Below, in pieces: positions 44,456-52,632 of a stretch of DNA of 64,000 nucleotides; position 1 is the stretch's first letter; each line of letters begins with the position of its first letter. Origin of the DNA: Candidatus Pantoea formicae (GTDB taxonomy: Bacteria; Pseudomonadota; Gammaproteobacteria; Enterobacterales; Enterobacteriaceae); NCBI RefSeq assembly GCF_011752625.1, contig NZ_VWXD01000018.1, forward strand, positions 1 through 64,000. Reading direction: 5' to 3'. The translations under genes were made by a program, and so were the position numbers. The notes beneath the pieces were generated by a model. The model was not told the DNA's origin, did no database searches, and saw only the letters and a program-made list of their open reading frames with translations.

Positions 44456-44758
44456 TTACTGCATCCAGTGCCGGTTGCCCGAATCGGGCACGCGGCGGAA
44501 CTGCAGCCGGAGCAGCGCGGTGGGCAGGTACCAGTAAAGAAGGTTCAGGAACCACCAGGTGCCCTGCCCCTTCTTCAGGTGGCGAACCAGCAGCCAGAGC
44601 GCGGCGGCCACAATCAGCATGATGATGAACATGTCGCAGAGCAGGCCGATGCCGGCGCACGCAAGGATGAGCACGGCCTCCTCTGTGGGGAGTCCGATAA
44701 GGCGTTTCTGCTGATTGAGGGTTTCCGGGAACTGGTACTGAAGCGAGTCCCTGTCCAT
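44456..44758 (-). CDS. traL: TraL, inner-membrane pilus assembly protein
   Basis: A 100-residue protein (F TraL 91). It reads YQFPETLNQQKRLIGLPTEEA, then a long hydrophobic stretch and WWFLNLLYWYLPT. Six bases separate it from the pilin gene and the ribosome site is weak, so translation is probably coupled. Confidence 0.93.
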   Translation of the reverse strand: MDRDSLQYQFPETLNQQKRLIGLPTEEAVLILACAGIGLLCDMFIIMLIVAAALWLLVRHLKKGQGTWWFLNLLYWYLPTALLRLQFRRVPDSGNRHWMQ

Positions 44759-44764
44759 GCGGGA

Positions 44765-45157
44765 TTAACCGGCCAGGGCGAAGAACGTGCGGGTGATAAC
44801 AATAAGGAAAGCCAGGCCGCCTACGAAGAGCGCCGGGTTGCGGGTTTTGATAAAGGTGATAATGGAAATGATGATTTCCCCGATGTACAACCCCCACTCG
44901 ACGGTGCTGCCATGGCCAAACGTATCCTTGGCGTCCTGCTTCTGGCTGGAGAGCAGGTCTTCGGCGCGGACCAGGTGCGGCAGTGCCAGGGCCAGAATGA
45001 CCAGCGCCATCAGCAGCACGTTCGCCCGGTGGCGCGAAAGCAGGCTAAAGGCGCGACGGGTGATGCCGATATGTTCCTGTGGCGCCGCCTCGCTGAGCGC
45101 CGGGCAGGCTCCCGCAGACCCCTGCACCTGTGCCGGGTGTGACGTGACAACTTTCAT
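44765..45157 (-). CDS. traA: TraA, F-type propilin
   Basis: A 130-residue propilin (F TraA 121). A long basic leader ends in a hydrophobic signal helix (VLLMALVILALALPHLVRA), giving a mature pilin of about 65 residues that starts EDLLSSQKQ. It has a hydrophilic N-terminal part and two hydrophobic helices around a basic loop (FIKTRNPALF). The cleavage site is predicted by eye. First gene of the operon; a perfect CRP site lies about 95 bases upstream. Confidence 0.95.
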   Translation of the reverse strand: MKVVTSHPAQVQGSAGACPALSEAAPQEHIGITRRAFSLLSRHRANVLLMALVILALALPHLVRAEDLLSSQKQDAKDTFGHGSTVEWGLYIGEIIISIITFIKTRNPALFVGGLAFLIVITRTFFALAG

Positions 45158-45251
45158 GTGTAAAACCCTCGATTTGAGTTAAAGAAATGTCAGTGTGCGT
45201 AAACAGACGTAACGCGTCGTAAGTGTACATTTTCTCAAAAAAAAAAAAATC

Positions 45252-45267
45252 TGTGACGCACATCACA
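45252..45267. promoter_or_regulatory. CRP-cAMP binding site between traA and the traY-like gene
   Basis: TGTGACGCACATCACA is a perfect TGTGA-N6-TCACA palindrome. It lies in the 211-base divergent promoter region, next to a 13-base A-tract. It would let carbon status control both the transfer operon and the divergent regulator. Confidence 0.75.
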
Positions 45268-45368
45268 CTTTTAAGGGCTCTCATGCATTTTTTTAGGATT
45301 AATCCTGAAAGGCCGTGGCGTACGCTTGCTGCCTGTCCAGGGTGGGCCTCGAAAGGGGGTAATAACGC

Positions 45369-45980
45369 ATGAAAGTAAAAGAAAAGATGAGCGACGGGCG
45401 CGGACGACCGCGTAAATATGCCCGCGGTGAAATGCAGTACCGGAAACTGTGGCTGCCGGAAAATCTGCTGATGGAATTACGCGTGGCGGCGCGCGTCCGG
45501 CGATTTACCACCAACGATGAAATCATCAGCCGGTTAATAACGTCGATGCAGTTTTCACCCCGCCGTCACGTCATAAAAACGGACGAGGGACAGCGGCTGG
45601 TTGCGCTGGCCAGGCTGTTCGATGAGTTTATTCAGTCGCGTCTTGATATTATCCGGGCGGAGTTTCAGCAGAATGAAATGAGACAGGCAGAAAAGAAACC
45701 GTTCGTCCCCGGAAAAAATACGGCCTTCAGCAGCAGCTTTCCGGAGAATTTACGTCGTGATATGGAAATCAGTGCCCGCTTTAACCGCCGCAGCGTGAAC
45801 ATGGAAATACAGCAGCGCCTACTGGCCTCGCTGAATTATTTAACGGAGCAGCAGCTGCCGGAGAACGAAGAGGTCAGAAGGCTGCGAGAGCTGGCTATAT
45901 TATTTGACGAGTTTATTCTGGAGAAAGTGGTGGTAGCAGAGAATCCGATAACGGGAAAAGAAACGGGCCGAGACGGATGA
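45369..45980 (+). CDS. traY: TraY-like tandem ribbon-helix-helix regulator
   Basis: A 203-residue protein with two Arc-type RHH units: RKLWLPENLLMELRVAARV...NDEIISRLI near residues 25-57 and AFSSSFPENLRRDMEISARFN...MEIQQRLL near 118-153. Each unit is followed by a similar helix (ALARLFDEFIQSRL and ELAILFDEFILEKV), so the gene arose by internal duplication. F TraY is also a tandem RHH but shorter (131) and lies inside the operon. Here it is divergent from traA. It probably binds oriT and the traA promoter. Confidence 0.8.
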   Translation: MKVKEKMSDGRGRPRKYARGEMQYRKLWLPENLLMELRVAARVRRFTTNDEIISRLITSMQFSPRRHVIKTDEGQRLVALARLFDEFIQSRLDIIRAEFQQNEMRQAEKKPFVPGKNTAFSSSFPENLRRDMEISARFNRRSVNMEIQQRLLASLNYLTEQQLPENEEVRRLRELAILFDEFILEKVVVAENPITGKETGRDG

Positions 45981-46302
45981 TGCCTTGCTTAACGCAGACA
46001 CGATAAATTCACTATTAATTTCAAATGAGATTTATTTTTTATTGTCTCTGATTATCTGGCAAGCACTGACAACACTAATATAAAACTTCATCACGGCTGA
46101 CGCACAGACCTGGTAAATATTTCTCCACCCCTGTTTGTCAGGTCACTCATGGTTAATTTTTTCAATCCTGATAAAATGGAGATATTTTCTTTCATAGCTA
46201 ATTAACGAAATAAGTAATTAAGCAGAAGTCAGCAGAAAAAACCCTTTGAGCCTGACCACATCAGAAAATCAGGACTACTACTTCCAGAAAAAATAGGTGT
46301 AA
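45981..46302. other. AT-rich gene-free stretch in the traJ/finP position
   Basis: About 320 AT-rich bases between the traY-like gene and the traM terminator. I see no traJ-like coding frame and no obvious FinP hairpin pair. F-type fertility control by FinOP/TraJ is therefore probably missing or replaced. Confidence 0.45.
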
Positions 46303-46336
46303 TAAAAAATCACCCTGCATTGCTGGCGCGGGTGAT
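46303..46336 (-). terminator. Rho-independent terminator after traM
   Basis: On the minus strand ATCACCC and GGGTGAT form a stem around a 14-base loop, followed by a T-rich run. It lies about 190 bases downstream of the traM stop and would end a short traM transcript. Confidence 0.7.
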
Positions 46337-46528
46337 GACAAAGCATTAATTTAATCATCAACCTTAAAGCATGAGACTTATCAGGTATCGCATGGATGAG
46401 ATGCAGATACCTGTCTGACTGCTTACATATGTATTTGTTCAGCATCGTAAAGAATTTTAATATTTCCGGATGCGCCCGAGCAGTCACCATGCATAAATGG
46501 TTTCTTAAGCTCAGAAATAGAAATCACT

Positions 46529-46939
46529 TTATTCATCACTATGACCGTTTTCTTCACTTCTGACGAAATGCCGGTTATCGGCGTCATTTTCAGAGTTATC
46601 TATTTCCGCGAGATACTGACTCAGCAGGGTATCGATGCGTTCGGTCCCGCCCCCACCTGTCGAATTAACATACATTTCAGTCATCATGGTCAGTAATATC
46701 ATAATGCCCTCCTTACTGCCGCTGACTTTTCTGATAATTTCGCGATTAAATTCTCTCTGATTAAAGGTATCTTCCTTGTTCTTTGCTTTATGCATAATCA
46801 GGCCAAGCCGTAGGAGTTCATTGCACGTCGAAGAAAGGCTGACATCAGCGGGGCTGGCACCGTTCTGGATGTCAAGAAGATAAATATCTCTTATCTCCTT
46901 TTCGATTTTGTCTTTGACGTAAATCCCCATTCTTCCCAT
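46529..46939 (-). CDS. traM: TraM, relaxosome DNA-binding protein
   Basis: A 136-residue protein (F TraM 127). The N-terminal RHH-type part (MGRMGIYVKDKIEKEIRDIY, then SLSSTCNELLRLGL) aligns with F TraM (MARVNLYISNDAY...). An EFNREIIRKV helix and an acidic C-terminal half for tetramer formation and TraD contact follow. AGGAG precedes the ATG. The gene lies next to oriT and reads away from it. The repeated CGTAG boxes in oriT are its likely binding sites. Confidence 0.88.
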   Translation of the reverse strand: MGRMGIYVKDKIEKEIRDIYLLDIQNGASPADVSLSSTCNELLRLGLIMHKAKNKEDTFNQREFNREIIRKVSGSKEGIMILLTMMTEMYVNSTGGGGTERIDTLLSQYLAEIDNSENDADNRHFVRSEENGHSDE

Positions 46940-47094
46940 TATTTTATCTCCTGTAGGGCTTATTAACCCAGTAACATATTTTTCTGAGCGATTCGTGCGC
47001 TGACCTTCTTCACTGTACCGTCAGCCAGCGCTGTCCTGTGTTGGGGCATTTTTATTGACCTGTAGCGGCTATACAGGTAGTCGTCAGTGACACC

Positions 47095-47305
47095 ACCATA
47101 TCGTAGGGTATGACACTGTGCGACATTCAAACATATGATTTTAATAATTATCAACATTCCTACGACATTATATCGTAGTGACCTACGACAACAGGTAGTA
47201 GGAAGCGACGATACACTATCGTAGGTAGCAACACCATCATGTCGTAGTTACCTACGACAAAACAGGCAGTTACAACTCAAAAATAATCATCCTAATATCG
47301 TAAGA
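47095..47305. repeat. Cluster of TCGTAG/CTACGA boxes at oriT
   Basis: At least seven copies of the hexamer TCGTAG or its complement occur here (near 47100, 47160, 47172, 47183, 47219, 47240, 47252), several as inverted pairs, plus a related TCGTAA near 47298. Placement between nic and traM matches the sbm/sby sites of F-like oriT. These are probably TraM and/or TraY sites and may autoregulate traM. Confidence 0.7.
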
Positions 47306-47328
47306 TGATGAACTAAAACAAAAAATCA

Positions 47329-47358
47329 GCAAGATAACATCTTGCGTGGGGTGTGATG
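47329..47358 (+). other. oriT: oriT nic region
   Basis: A perfect hairpin GCAAGAT-AAC-ATCTTGC (47329-47345) is followed at once by GTGGGGTGTGATG. F has the same design: a hairpin ending TTTTTGCG, then TGGGGTGT and the nic. By analogy TraI cuts the plus strand near 47354/47355. The 5' end then leads rightward, so genes above 47.4 kb enter first and the tra genes last. Confidence 0.85.
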
Positions 47359-47555
47359 AAATATAACCCCTCAGAAGCGGCTTGTTAATTAACGTTATCT
47401 TCCTGAATTCTTTATATCCTGGATGATGTTCGTCACCCGCCCGCCAGCGCACCGTGCGCGCCTGTAACGAATTATCTTGCAACCGTTGATCTGAGCGCGT
47501 ATTTTTCACACGAACCCGCCCGGCGCATTATGCACACGCACGTGAGATTGTCAGA

Positions 47556-48089
47556 ATGAAATGGTTTGCTGCTCTCGGGCTTGCCGCTGTATTCAGCGCG
47601 CAGGCCGCTCCCGAAATGTGCTTCACAAAAGCCGGTCAGGATTTTGGTATTGATCCGCGCCTGCTGATGGCGCATTCAATACAGGAGTCGCGCATGCGTA
47701 ATAACGCCCTGAATACGAAAAGCAGCGGCGGAACGCATGACGTGTGTAATATGCAGATCAACAGCTCTCACTTTAATCAGCTGAAAAGCTTTAATATTAC
47801 ACGGGAAAGGTTACTCAGAGATCCCTGCATATGTATTTACACCGGCGCATGGATCGAGGCCCGTAACTTCAGGCAGTACGGCAGGAACTGGGACAGCGTC
47901 GGGATGTATAACACCGGACCCAGTCCGAAGCTGATAAAACAGCGACGTGAATATGCGGCCATTATTAAAAGTATTTACCGCGTGCTGATCGCCCGCGATG
48001 AGGTTTACGCCGCGATGTCACAGCAGAATAAAAAAACGCCCGCGCCAGAAAGATTTCTCAGCGCGGACGTTAACACCGTTTCAAAATAG
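47556..48089 (+). CDS. P19-type lytic transglycosylase
   Basis: A 177-residue periplasmic muramidase-like protein. A signal peptide (MKWFAALGLAAVFSAQA) is followed by FGIDPRLLMAHSIQESRMRN with the catalytic Glu, GGTHDVCNMQINSSHF, and a late YNTGPSP. This is the gene 19/ORF169 family found beside oriT of F-like plasmids, which opens the peptidoglycan for the transfer channel. It is the only large leading-region gene on the plus strand. Confidence 0.93.
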   Translation: MKWFAALGLAAVFSAQAAPEMCFTKAGQDFGIDPRLLMAHSIQESRMRNNALNTKSSGGTHDVCNMQINSSHFNQLKSFNITRERLLRDPCICIYTGAWIEARNFRQYGRNWDSVGMYNTGPSPKLIKQRREYAAIIKSIYRVLIARDEVYAAMSQQNKKTPAPERFLSADVNTVSK

Positions 48090-48106
48090 CCCCGGTTACC
48101 GGGGCT
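48088..48106. terminator. Hairpin between convergent genes
   Basis: AGCCCCGG pairs with CCGGGGCT over a three-base loop, exactly between the stops of the transglycosylase and DUF932 genes. It can act in both directions although no long T-run follows. Confidence 0.5.
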
Positions 48107-48111
48107 GACCG

Positions 48112-48933
48112 TTATGATTTCAGCTTTGCGAACTCCTCCGCCATTTTCCACAGCGCCTGATTCAGCTTAATATCGCCATCAATACCGGTTACCGGTCGTG
48201 TGGTGGTCCTTTTTCCCTTTGCCGTTCTTCCGGAGACGCCGCCCTTAATCAGATTCTCCTGCACGATATTAAATGCGGTCCACAGGTCGGTGCCTTTGTC
48301 ATACCAGGCGCGCGGCTGAATAATTTTCTCAGCGGATACTGGCGGCTCTTTTCCGTCATATTTATACTCCAGAGCCAGCTGCCCCAGCAGGCGGCGTTCT
48401 TCGTTGTTGACCTGAATCGCTTTCATAGTGCCGATATTATTTTCCACCTTATCGAACACGCCCAGCACCTCATAAGCGCCTTCAATAACCTGCGACACAA
48501 TATCCCCTTTATGCGGCACGCTGATTTCACCGAACGATTTCCAGCACACCAGACCATTGCTGCACACCTTACGGAAAATGCCGGGGATCATTTTATAATT
48601 GCTGGAGCCGTCATGGCTGTTCAGTAATACGATTTCGGGCACTTCTTCGCCGCCTTTATTATTTCCACGGCGCAGGCGGATCATGTGCCTGGTAAACTCA
48701 CGACGCTCAGGATCGCGCACGCGCGACTGACTGGCATAAAAAGGTTCAAACCCTTCTTCACGCAGTTTATCCAGCAGCGTAATGGTAGGGATATAAGTGT
48801 AACGATCTGAACGCGAATCGTGTTTCTCTTCGGAAAATGCACTCGGCACGACGCGCATTAATTCGTCATTGCTCAGCGGGTTGTTTTTACGGACGGAAAC
48901 GGGGGCAGCGTAGCGGGTTGATAAACGGACCAT
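48112..48933 (-). CDS. DUF932 family leading-region protein
   Basis: A 273-residue protein, the same length as the DUF932 protein of F-plasmid leading regions. It shows SDRYTYIPTITLLDKLREEGF, FTRHMIRLRR, PEIVLLNSHDGSSNYKMIPGIFR in outline and CSNGLVCW. DUF932 proteins recur in leading regions and phages; the biochemical role is not established. Start 48933 (MVRLSTRYA) follows AAGGA. Confidence 0.85.
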   Translation of the reverse strand: MVRLSTRYAAPVSVRKNNPLSNDELMRVVPSAFSEEKHDSRSDRYTYIPTITLLDKLREEGFEPFYASQSRVRDPERREFTRHMIRLRRGNNKGGEEVPEIVLLNSHDGSSNYKMIPGIFRKVCSNGLVCWKSFGEISVPHKGDIVSQVIEGAYEVLGVFDKVENNIGTMKAIQVNNEERRLLGQLALEYKYDGKEPPVSAEKIIQPRAWYDKGTDLWTAFNIVQENLIKGGVSGRTAKGKRTTTRPVTGIDGDIKLNQALWKMAEEFAKLKS

Positions 48934-48985
48934 AGTAATATTCCTTAAATAAATGAGAGTGAAAAAATTAATTCTGTAACCGGGC

Positions 48986-49291
48986 TTATTGCCCGGCGTC
49001 GTAGTATTCGCGCGTAACGATAAAGCCGGTGTCGTATTCCTGAACGGCCACGGGATACCCGTCCCGGACAAAAATTTTCAGGGCCTCCGGCTCTTCGGTG
49101 GGCTCCTCAATCAGCGCCATCGCGGCAAGTCGCGCCCATTGCACGCCCGCTACACCGGTAAACTCACCGTTTGCGCGGATCCAGCCGTACAGGTCCAAAA
49201 ATTCAGCCGGGCTGAGGTCGCGGTTTTCACCGACCTTCACCCGTGTTTCGGTAGATTCGGCAGCGGCGGTTTTGACGTTATGTGTATTCAT
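48986..49291 (-). CDS. Hypothetical protein sharing an N-terminal leader with a paralogous ORF
   Basis: A 101-residue protein. Its first 19 residues (MNTHNVKTAAAESTETRVK) are almost identical to those of the gene at 51325-52155, as is the ribosome-site region, but the rest differs. The remainder (PAEFLDLYGWIRANGEF, EPEALKIFVRDGYPVAVQEY) is of unknown family. It lies directly below a long GC-rich repeat (copy 1). Confidence 0.6.
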   Translation of the reverse strand: MNTHNVKTAAAESTETRVKVGENRDLSPAEFLDLYGWIRANGEFTGVAGVQWARLAAMALIEEPTEEPEALKIFVRDGYPVAVQEYDTGFIVTREYYDAGQ

Positions 49292-49309
49292 GCTGGTTCT
49301 CCTGTTGTC

Positions 49310-49757
49310 GGTTGCTGAAACCATGTTTCGGTGAGTTCGTTGCGGCGAAGGGCAGAGGAGCACCGGCTAAGAGAGGGCATAAAGGGGCGACGGCAAAAAG
49401 TTTTTGCGGCCTCTGGCAAAAAGTTTTTACCGGCGTGCACTTCACCCCTTTCTGCACGAACCGGCGGTGCTACGAAAAGCCCTCCGCAACGGGCTGGCCG
49501 GAACATGCGCAACCGGCGGGGAGATGAGCACGAATACACCCCGGACGGCTCTGCCGATCCGGGCCTCAGCGGCCACGGCTTTTTGTGGCCAGTGAACGCG
49601 CGGGCGCCGGCCCGCTGCGGGGGTTGACCTCAGCCATCAGACCCCAGCCGTCAGGCCCGGAACGCGTCCCTCTGCGGTCCGGCGGAGCTTGCCGGCTTGC
49701 CGGTTAGCGCAGCAGGGCTCGACGACCCGGCGCGCCGGGGAGCCGGAGGGGGCCATG
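49310..49757. repeat. Leading-region long repeat, copy 1 (candidate ssDNA promoter)
   Basis: Imperfect repeat of about 440 bases shared with 52180-52632. Both copies begin with TTTCGGTGAGTTC just upstream of a gene start, contain GTTGACCTCAGCCATCAGACC and end in stacked hairpins (CCGGCTTGCCGG; GGCTC-GACGA-CCCGGC-GCCGGG-GAGCC). This copy also contains two GGCAAAAAGTTTTT palindromes. In F, comparable leading-region segments (Frpo/ssi) fold in the incoming strand to prime early transcription. Confidence 0.6.
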
Positions 49758-50038
49758 GTTCGTGACCTCATGATGGTTACGGTTAAGAGGAGCAGTCAGC
49801 AGAAATACAGTAAGAGCAGGGCAAGTCACGGGAAAGAAAACAGCAGCAGGATGATATCGACGGGGCAGAGAGAGCAGATCACAGGACACAGTACAGCCAC
49901 AGGGAGACCCGGTGCGTAAGCACCGGGTTTTACCGCCTGGGTTGTCCGAACCCTTTACTCTGGCTGCGGACTCCACCCGGCAGTCTCTTGCGGGCGGTAA
50001 AAGGAGGCCGGTGGTATCCTCCCCTGCCCTTTTTCGCT
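49758..50038. other. Gene-free stretch after repeat copy 1
   Basis: Contains a strong hairpin at 49907-49928 (ACCCGGTGC/GCACCGGGT, then four T on the plus strand). A matching hairpin follows repeat copy 2 at about the same distance (52743-52762), so the repeat unit extends to here with a diverged middle. Confidence 0.5.
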
Positions 50039-50608
50039 TCAGTGGGTAACTTTCCGGTTATACACCACCTTCCAGTCGTGGTACGCCGCGCAGTCGCGCA
50101 GCGAGTCAATGCGCACCACGTTTTCCGCCACGCCGTTCATCATCAGCACGCGTTCGATGCCCGAGAACCAGCTCTCAGTTGGATTGAGCGGGAACCACAG
50201 GTTGCTGTTAATACCGCTCAGCAGCGGATCGTTACACACGTGGATGCCCCGCCCGTGGCGGGTTTCGCTGCCGGTTACAATAAGCTCTCCGCGCAGATCG
50301 CGTGTGATGGCGCAGCATGCCAGCGCTGTGACCACGTCATCCCAGCACCACTCTTTATCCTCGGGCACCGGCAGCTCGAAGCAGCGCAGATGCTTGCCTC
50401 CTGCCCGCGCTGCGCGCATCGCGAGCCCCAGCACGGAGGGTTCATTACTCTCGCCGTCCGCGCTGGCCAGCCAGAATCCGTTGTAATAAAAAGCCTCGTC
50501 ACCGTTATCCAGGCGGATTAAACAGAAATCGCCCAGCGCGCGCGTGATGTCGGACTGGGTCACCTTTTGCTGGCCCATTTCCGGGGCCAGAATATTCTGT
50601 ACGCTCAT
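50039..50608 (-). CDS. Hypothetical leading-region protein
   Basis: A 189-residue acidic soluble protein with several Cys and Trp (CWDDVVTALACCAITRDLRG). The N-terminal 20 residues resemble a flexible leader and FCLIRLDNGDEAFYYNGFWL follows. No family is recognised. It is translationally coupled (ATGA overlap) to the 49-codon ORF upstream. Confidence 0.65.
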   Translation of the reverse strand: MSVQNILAPEMGQQKVTQSDITRALGDFCLIRLDNGDEAFYYNGFWLASADGESNEPSVLGLAMRAARAGGKHLRCFELPVPEDKEWCWDDVVTALACCAITRDLRGELIVTGSETRHGRGIHVCNDPLLSGINSNLWFPLNPTESWFSGIERVLMMNGVAENVVRIDSLRDCAAYHDWKVVYNRKVTH

Positions 50609-50754
50609 GAATGCTGCTCCAGCACCTGCCGCACAGCGCGTATGAAGTGCGGCCAGTCTCGTAAGGTCATTTTCGGTACGCGCACGCCGCGACCGCTGTT
50701 AAAGCCTTTTACAAACGCCTGCGCCTGTGCGACGATTTGCGGGTCAAAAATCAT
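50605..50754 (-). CDS. 49-residue basic protein
   Basis: A short ORF (MIFDPQIVAQAQAFVKGFN...VLEQHS) with CAGGAGAG before its ATG. Its stop overlaps the start of the 189-residue gene. The coupling and ribosome site support it. Unknown function; amphipathic helix near the N-terminus. Confidence 0.55.
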   Translation of the reverse strand: MIFDPQIVAQAQAFVKGFNSGRGVRVPKMTLRDWPHFIRAVRQVLEQHS

Positions 50755-50786
50755 ATAACTCTCCTGAGCTTTTTGGTTTTGATGTA

Positions 50787-50843
50787 GTCGCCAGGCGCTA
50801 AACTGGCGACCGTGGAGAAGGCAGGGGCAACCCTGCCTTTTTT
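50787..50843 (+). ncRNA. Candidate small structured RNA or terminator pair, plus strand
   Basis: Two tight hairpins stand in tandem: GTCGCCAG/CTGGCGAC (50787-50810) and AAGGCAGGG/CCCTGCCTT (50818-50839), the second followed by six T in total. On the plus strand this is a textbook rho-independent 3' end, but all genes here are on the minus strand. It may be a small RNA antisense to the 49-residue gene's leader. No convincing promoter found. Confidence 0.4.
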
Positions 50844-51204
50844 ACGTCTGTGCGTTACAGGGCGCGTGGCGAAGGCTGATGTTTGTCAGGCGCGCCGCCA
50901 GTGCGCCGCTCGCCCGCCCCCAGGCCACCTCACCCCGGCTGCCGAACTGCGCGTGCACGATATGGCTTGCCATAATCCACGCCCGGAACGAGGACAGCGG
51001 CAGCGCACTGTCCTGCACGGTATCGGCAATCTGCTGCGCCATATCGTGCAGCGCGAACCACAGATGCTCGTGCTCCTCGCTGGCGCTGAGGCGGTGCTTT
51101 CCCAGCTCCGTCAGGGCTGCAAGGCTGTCTGCCAGCCCCGGCGTCAGGCCGGGAATTTCTGACCGACTGCCCGCTGGGGCCATCCCGGCATTCTGTTTTT
51201 TCAT
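50842..51204 (-). CDS. Hypothetical leading-region protein
   Basis: A 120-residue helical protein with AAGGAG before the ATG. A Ser/Pro-rich start is followed by ADSLAALTELGKHRLSASEEHEHLWFALHDMAQQI, then FRAWIMASHIVHAQFG. Not a recognised family. It lies between two leading-region genes of the same orientation. Confidence 0.6.
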   Translation of the reverse strand: MKKQNAGMAPAGSRSEIPGLTPGLADSLAALTELGKHRLSASEEHEHLWFALHDMAQQIADTVQDSALPLSSFRAWIMASHIVHAQFGSRGEVAWGRASGALAARLTNISLRHAPCNAQT

Positions 51205-51324
51205 CGTTCTGTCTCCTTTCAGTGGTCAGTAAATCAGTGTGCCCGGCACCTGCTTTTCAGCCAGCAGGCAGCTACATCCTGATCGGCCCTGTTACGCCCA
51301 GCGAATAATCGCTGGCGCAGGCCG

Positions 51325-52155
51325 TTATTCATCGCGTTCAGCCAGATAGTGCGTCTCTGCCTGGCTCACCAGCGACGCAAAAGTCACTTCGCCTCCGGTT
51401 ATCCCCTCCTGCTCACACAGGTGCATCAGGTTCGCGATCAGATCCTGTACTGCCGTAAACGCCTCATCGCCACGACCGTCGAGCCCGGTACGACGGGCAA
51501 ATATCCACACCGCTTCAGCTGCCGTCGTGGCCCTGTCCGTGTTGCCCCAGATAAGTGCCGGGCGCTCCGTTCTCTCTGCCATCGCCGCGATCTCCTGGAT
51601 AACCTGCATGGCGACAGGGGCAGGGGTATCCCTCAGCGCGGGGGTTACTGGCTGCTTACCCGTTGTTTCAGTGATCCCCCCGCGTTTACGCTCAGGTCGC
51701 ACGAAGGCTCTCACGGCGGCCGCCACGTCAGGATGCCCCAGCCATGCGCAGTTCATTTCGTCATCCGTTTCTGTCTGCGGCATATGCCAGACAAGACTGT
51801 CCGCGTCCCCCGTCAGAACCGTGCGACCGGAATCATCCAGGATAGTCAGCGTCTCCGGCTCGAAGAAGATCGGGCCCATGTCAGTAACAAGGTATTCGTT
51901 ACGCGGGTCCCAGTCGTTTCTGAGCCACGCCGCCGCTGCGGTCTCCAGCGCTTCCGCGATCGTACGGGCATGCCCCAGCGTCAGGGTTGCGGTATGCCAC
52001 CCGTCCTCGCCCTGCTCTTCACTGCGTCCGCTGACGGTGACAACAAATGGCATCAGATCGTCAGGGCATCCGGGCCAGAGACGTACCGGGGTTTTCACCC
52101 GTGTTTCGGTAGATTCTGAAGCGGCGGTTTTGACGTTGACGTTGTGGGTGTTCAT
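51325..52155 (-). CDS. Hypothetical leading-region protein with shared leader
   Basis: A 276-residue acidic protein. The first ~21 residues (MNTHNVNVKTAASESTETRV) duplicate those of the gene at 48986-49291. After that come LWPGCPDDLMPFVVTVSG, GHARTIAEALETAAAAWLRNDWDP and a C-terminal helical part. It lies directly below repeat copy 2, just as its partner lies below copy 1. No family recognised. Confidence 0.6.
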   Translation of the reverse strand: MNTHNVNVKTAASESTETRVKTPVRLWPGCPDDLMPFVVTVSGRSEEQGEDGWHTATLTLGHARTIAEALETAAAAWLRNDWDPRNEYLVTDMGPIFFEPETLTILDDSGRTVLTGDADSLVWHMPQTETDDEMNCAWLGHPDVAAAVRAFVRPERKRGGITETTGKQPVTPALRDTPAPVAMQVIQEIAAMAERTERPALIWGNTDRATTAAEAVWIFARRTGLDGRGDEAFTAVQDLIANLMHLCEQEGITGGEVTFASLVSQAETHYLAERDE

Positions 52156-52179
52156 GCTGGTACTCCTCTCCCGGTTGCT

Positions 52180-52632
52180 GTTATCCATGTTTCGGTGAGT
52201 TCATCGCGGCGAAGGGCAAAGTAGCACCGGCAGTGAACGGAGAAAGGGAGCCCCCGCAGGCCGCAGCGCAAGCGAGCCGCAGGCGAGTGCGAACGGGTGA
52301 GGAGGCAGCGAAGCGGTGCCCTTTCGGAAGTGAATCTGACTGTGCTACGACAAGCCCTCCGCGGTGGACCGCCGGAACAGAACAGCCGCACGGGATGAAA
52401 TGAGCATGAACACCTCCGGAACGACGGAACGGCGTGACGGCCTTGCAGGGCGCGACCGCGCCCGGTGAACGCACCGGCGCCAGCCGGTTGCAGCCGTTGA
52501 CCTCAGCCATCAGACCCTAGCCGTCAGGCACGGAGCGCGGCCCTTCGCGTTCCGGCGGAGCTTACCGGCTTTGCCGGTTAGCGAAGTGGGGCTCGACGAC
52601 CCGGCCTGCCGGGGAGCCGAAGGGGGCCATGC
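52180..52632. repeat. Leading-region long repeat, copy 2 (candidate ssDNA promoter)
   Basis: Imperfect partner of 49310-49757. It shares TTTCGGTGAGTTC near its start, GTTGACCTCAGCCATCAGACC near 52494, TTCCGGCGGAGCTTACCGG and the terminal GGCTCGACGACCCGGC block. Its left part also carries CCGCAGCGCAAGCGA, repeated near 54118. Confidence 0.6.

Noticed and set aside
45158..45368. RfaH ops element (GGCGGTAGC) near the traA promoter
   Set aside because: Searched by eye on the minus strand upstream of traA and not found; recruitment site for the RfaH-like protein remains unknown.
46278..46490. 70-residue minus-strand ORF downstream of traM as a traJ remnant
   Set aside because: It crosses a clear rho-independent terminator, has no ribosome site and no similarity to TraJ.
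47095..47305. CRISPR-like array
   Set aside because: Repeats are only six bases, in both orientations and irregularly spaced; they fit oriT protein-binding boxes.
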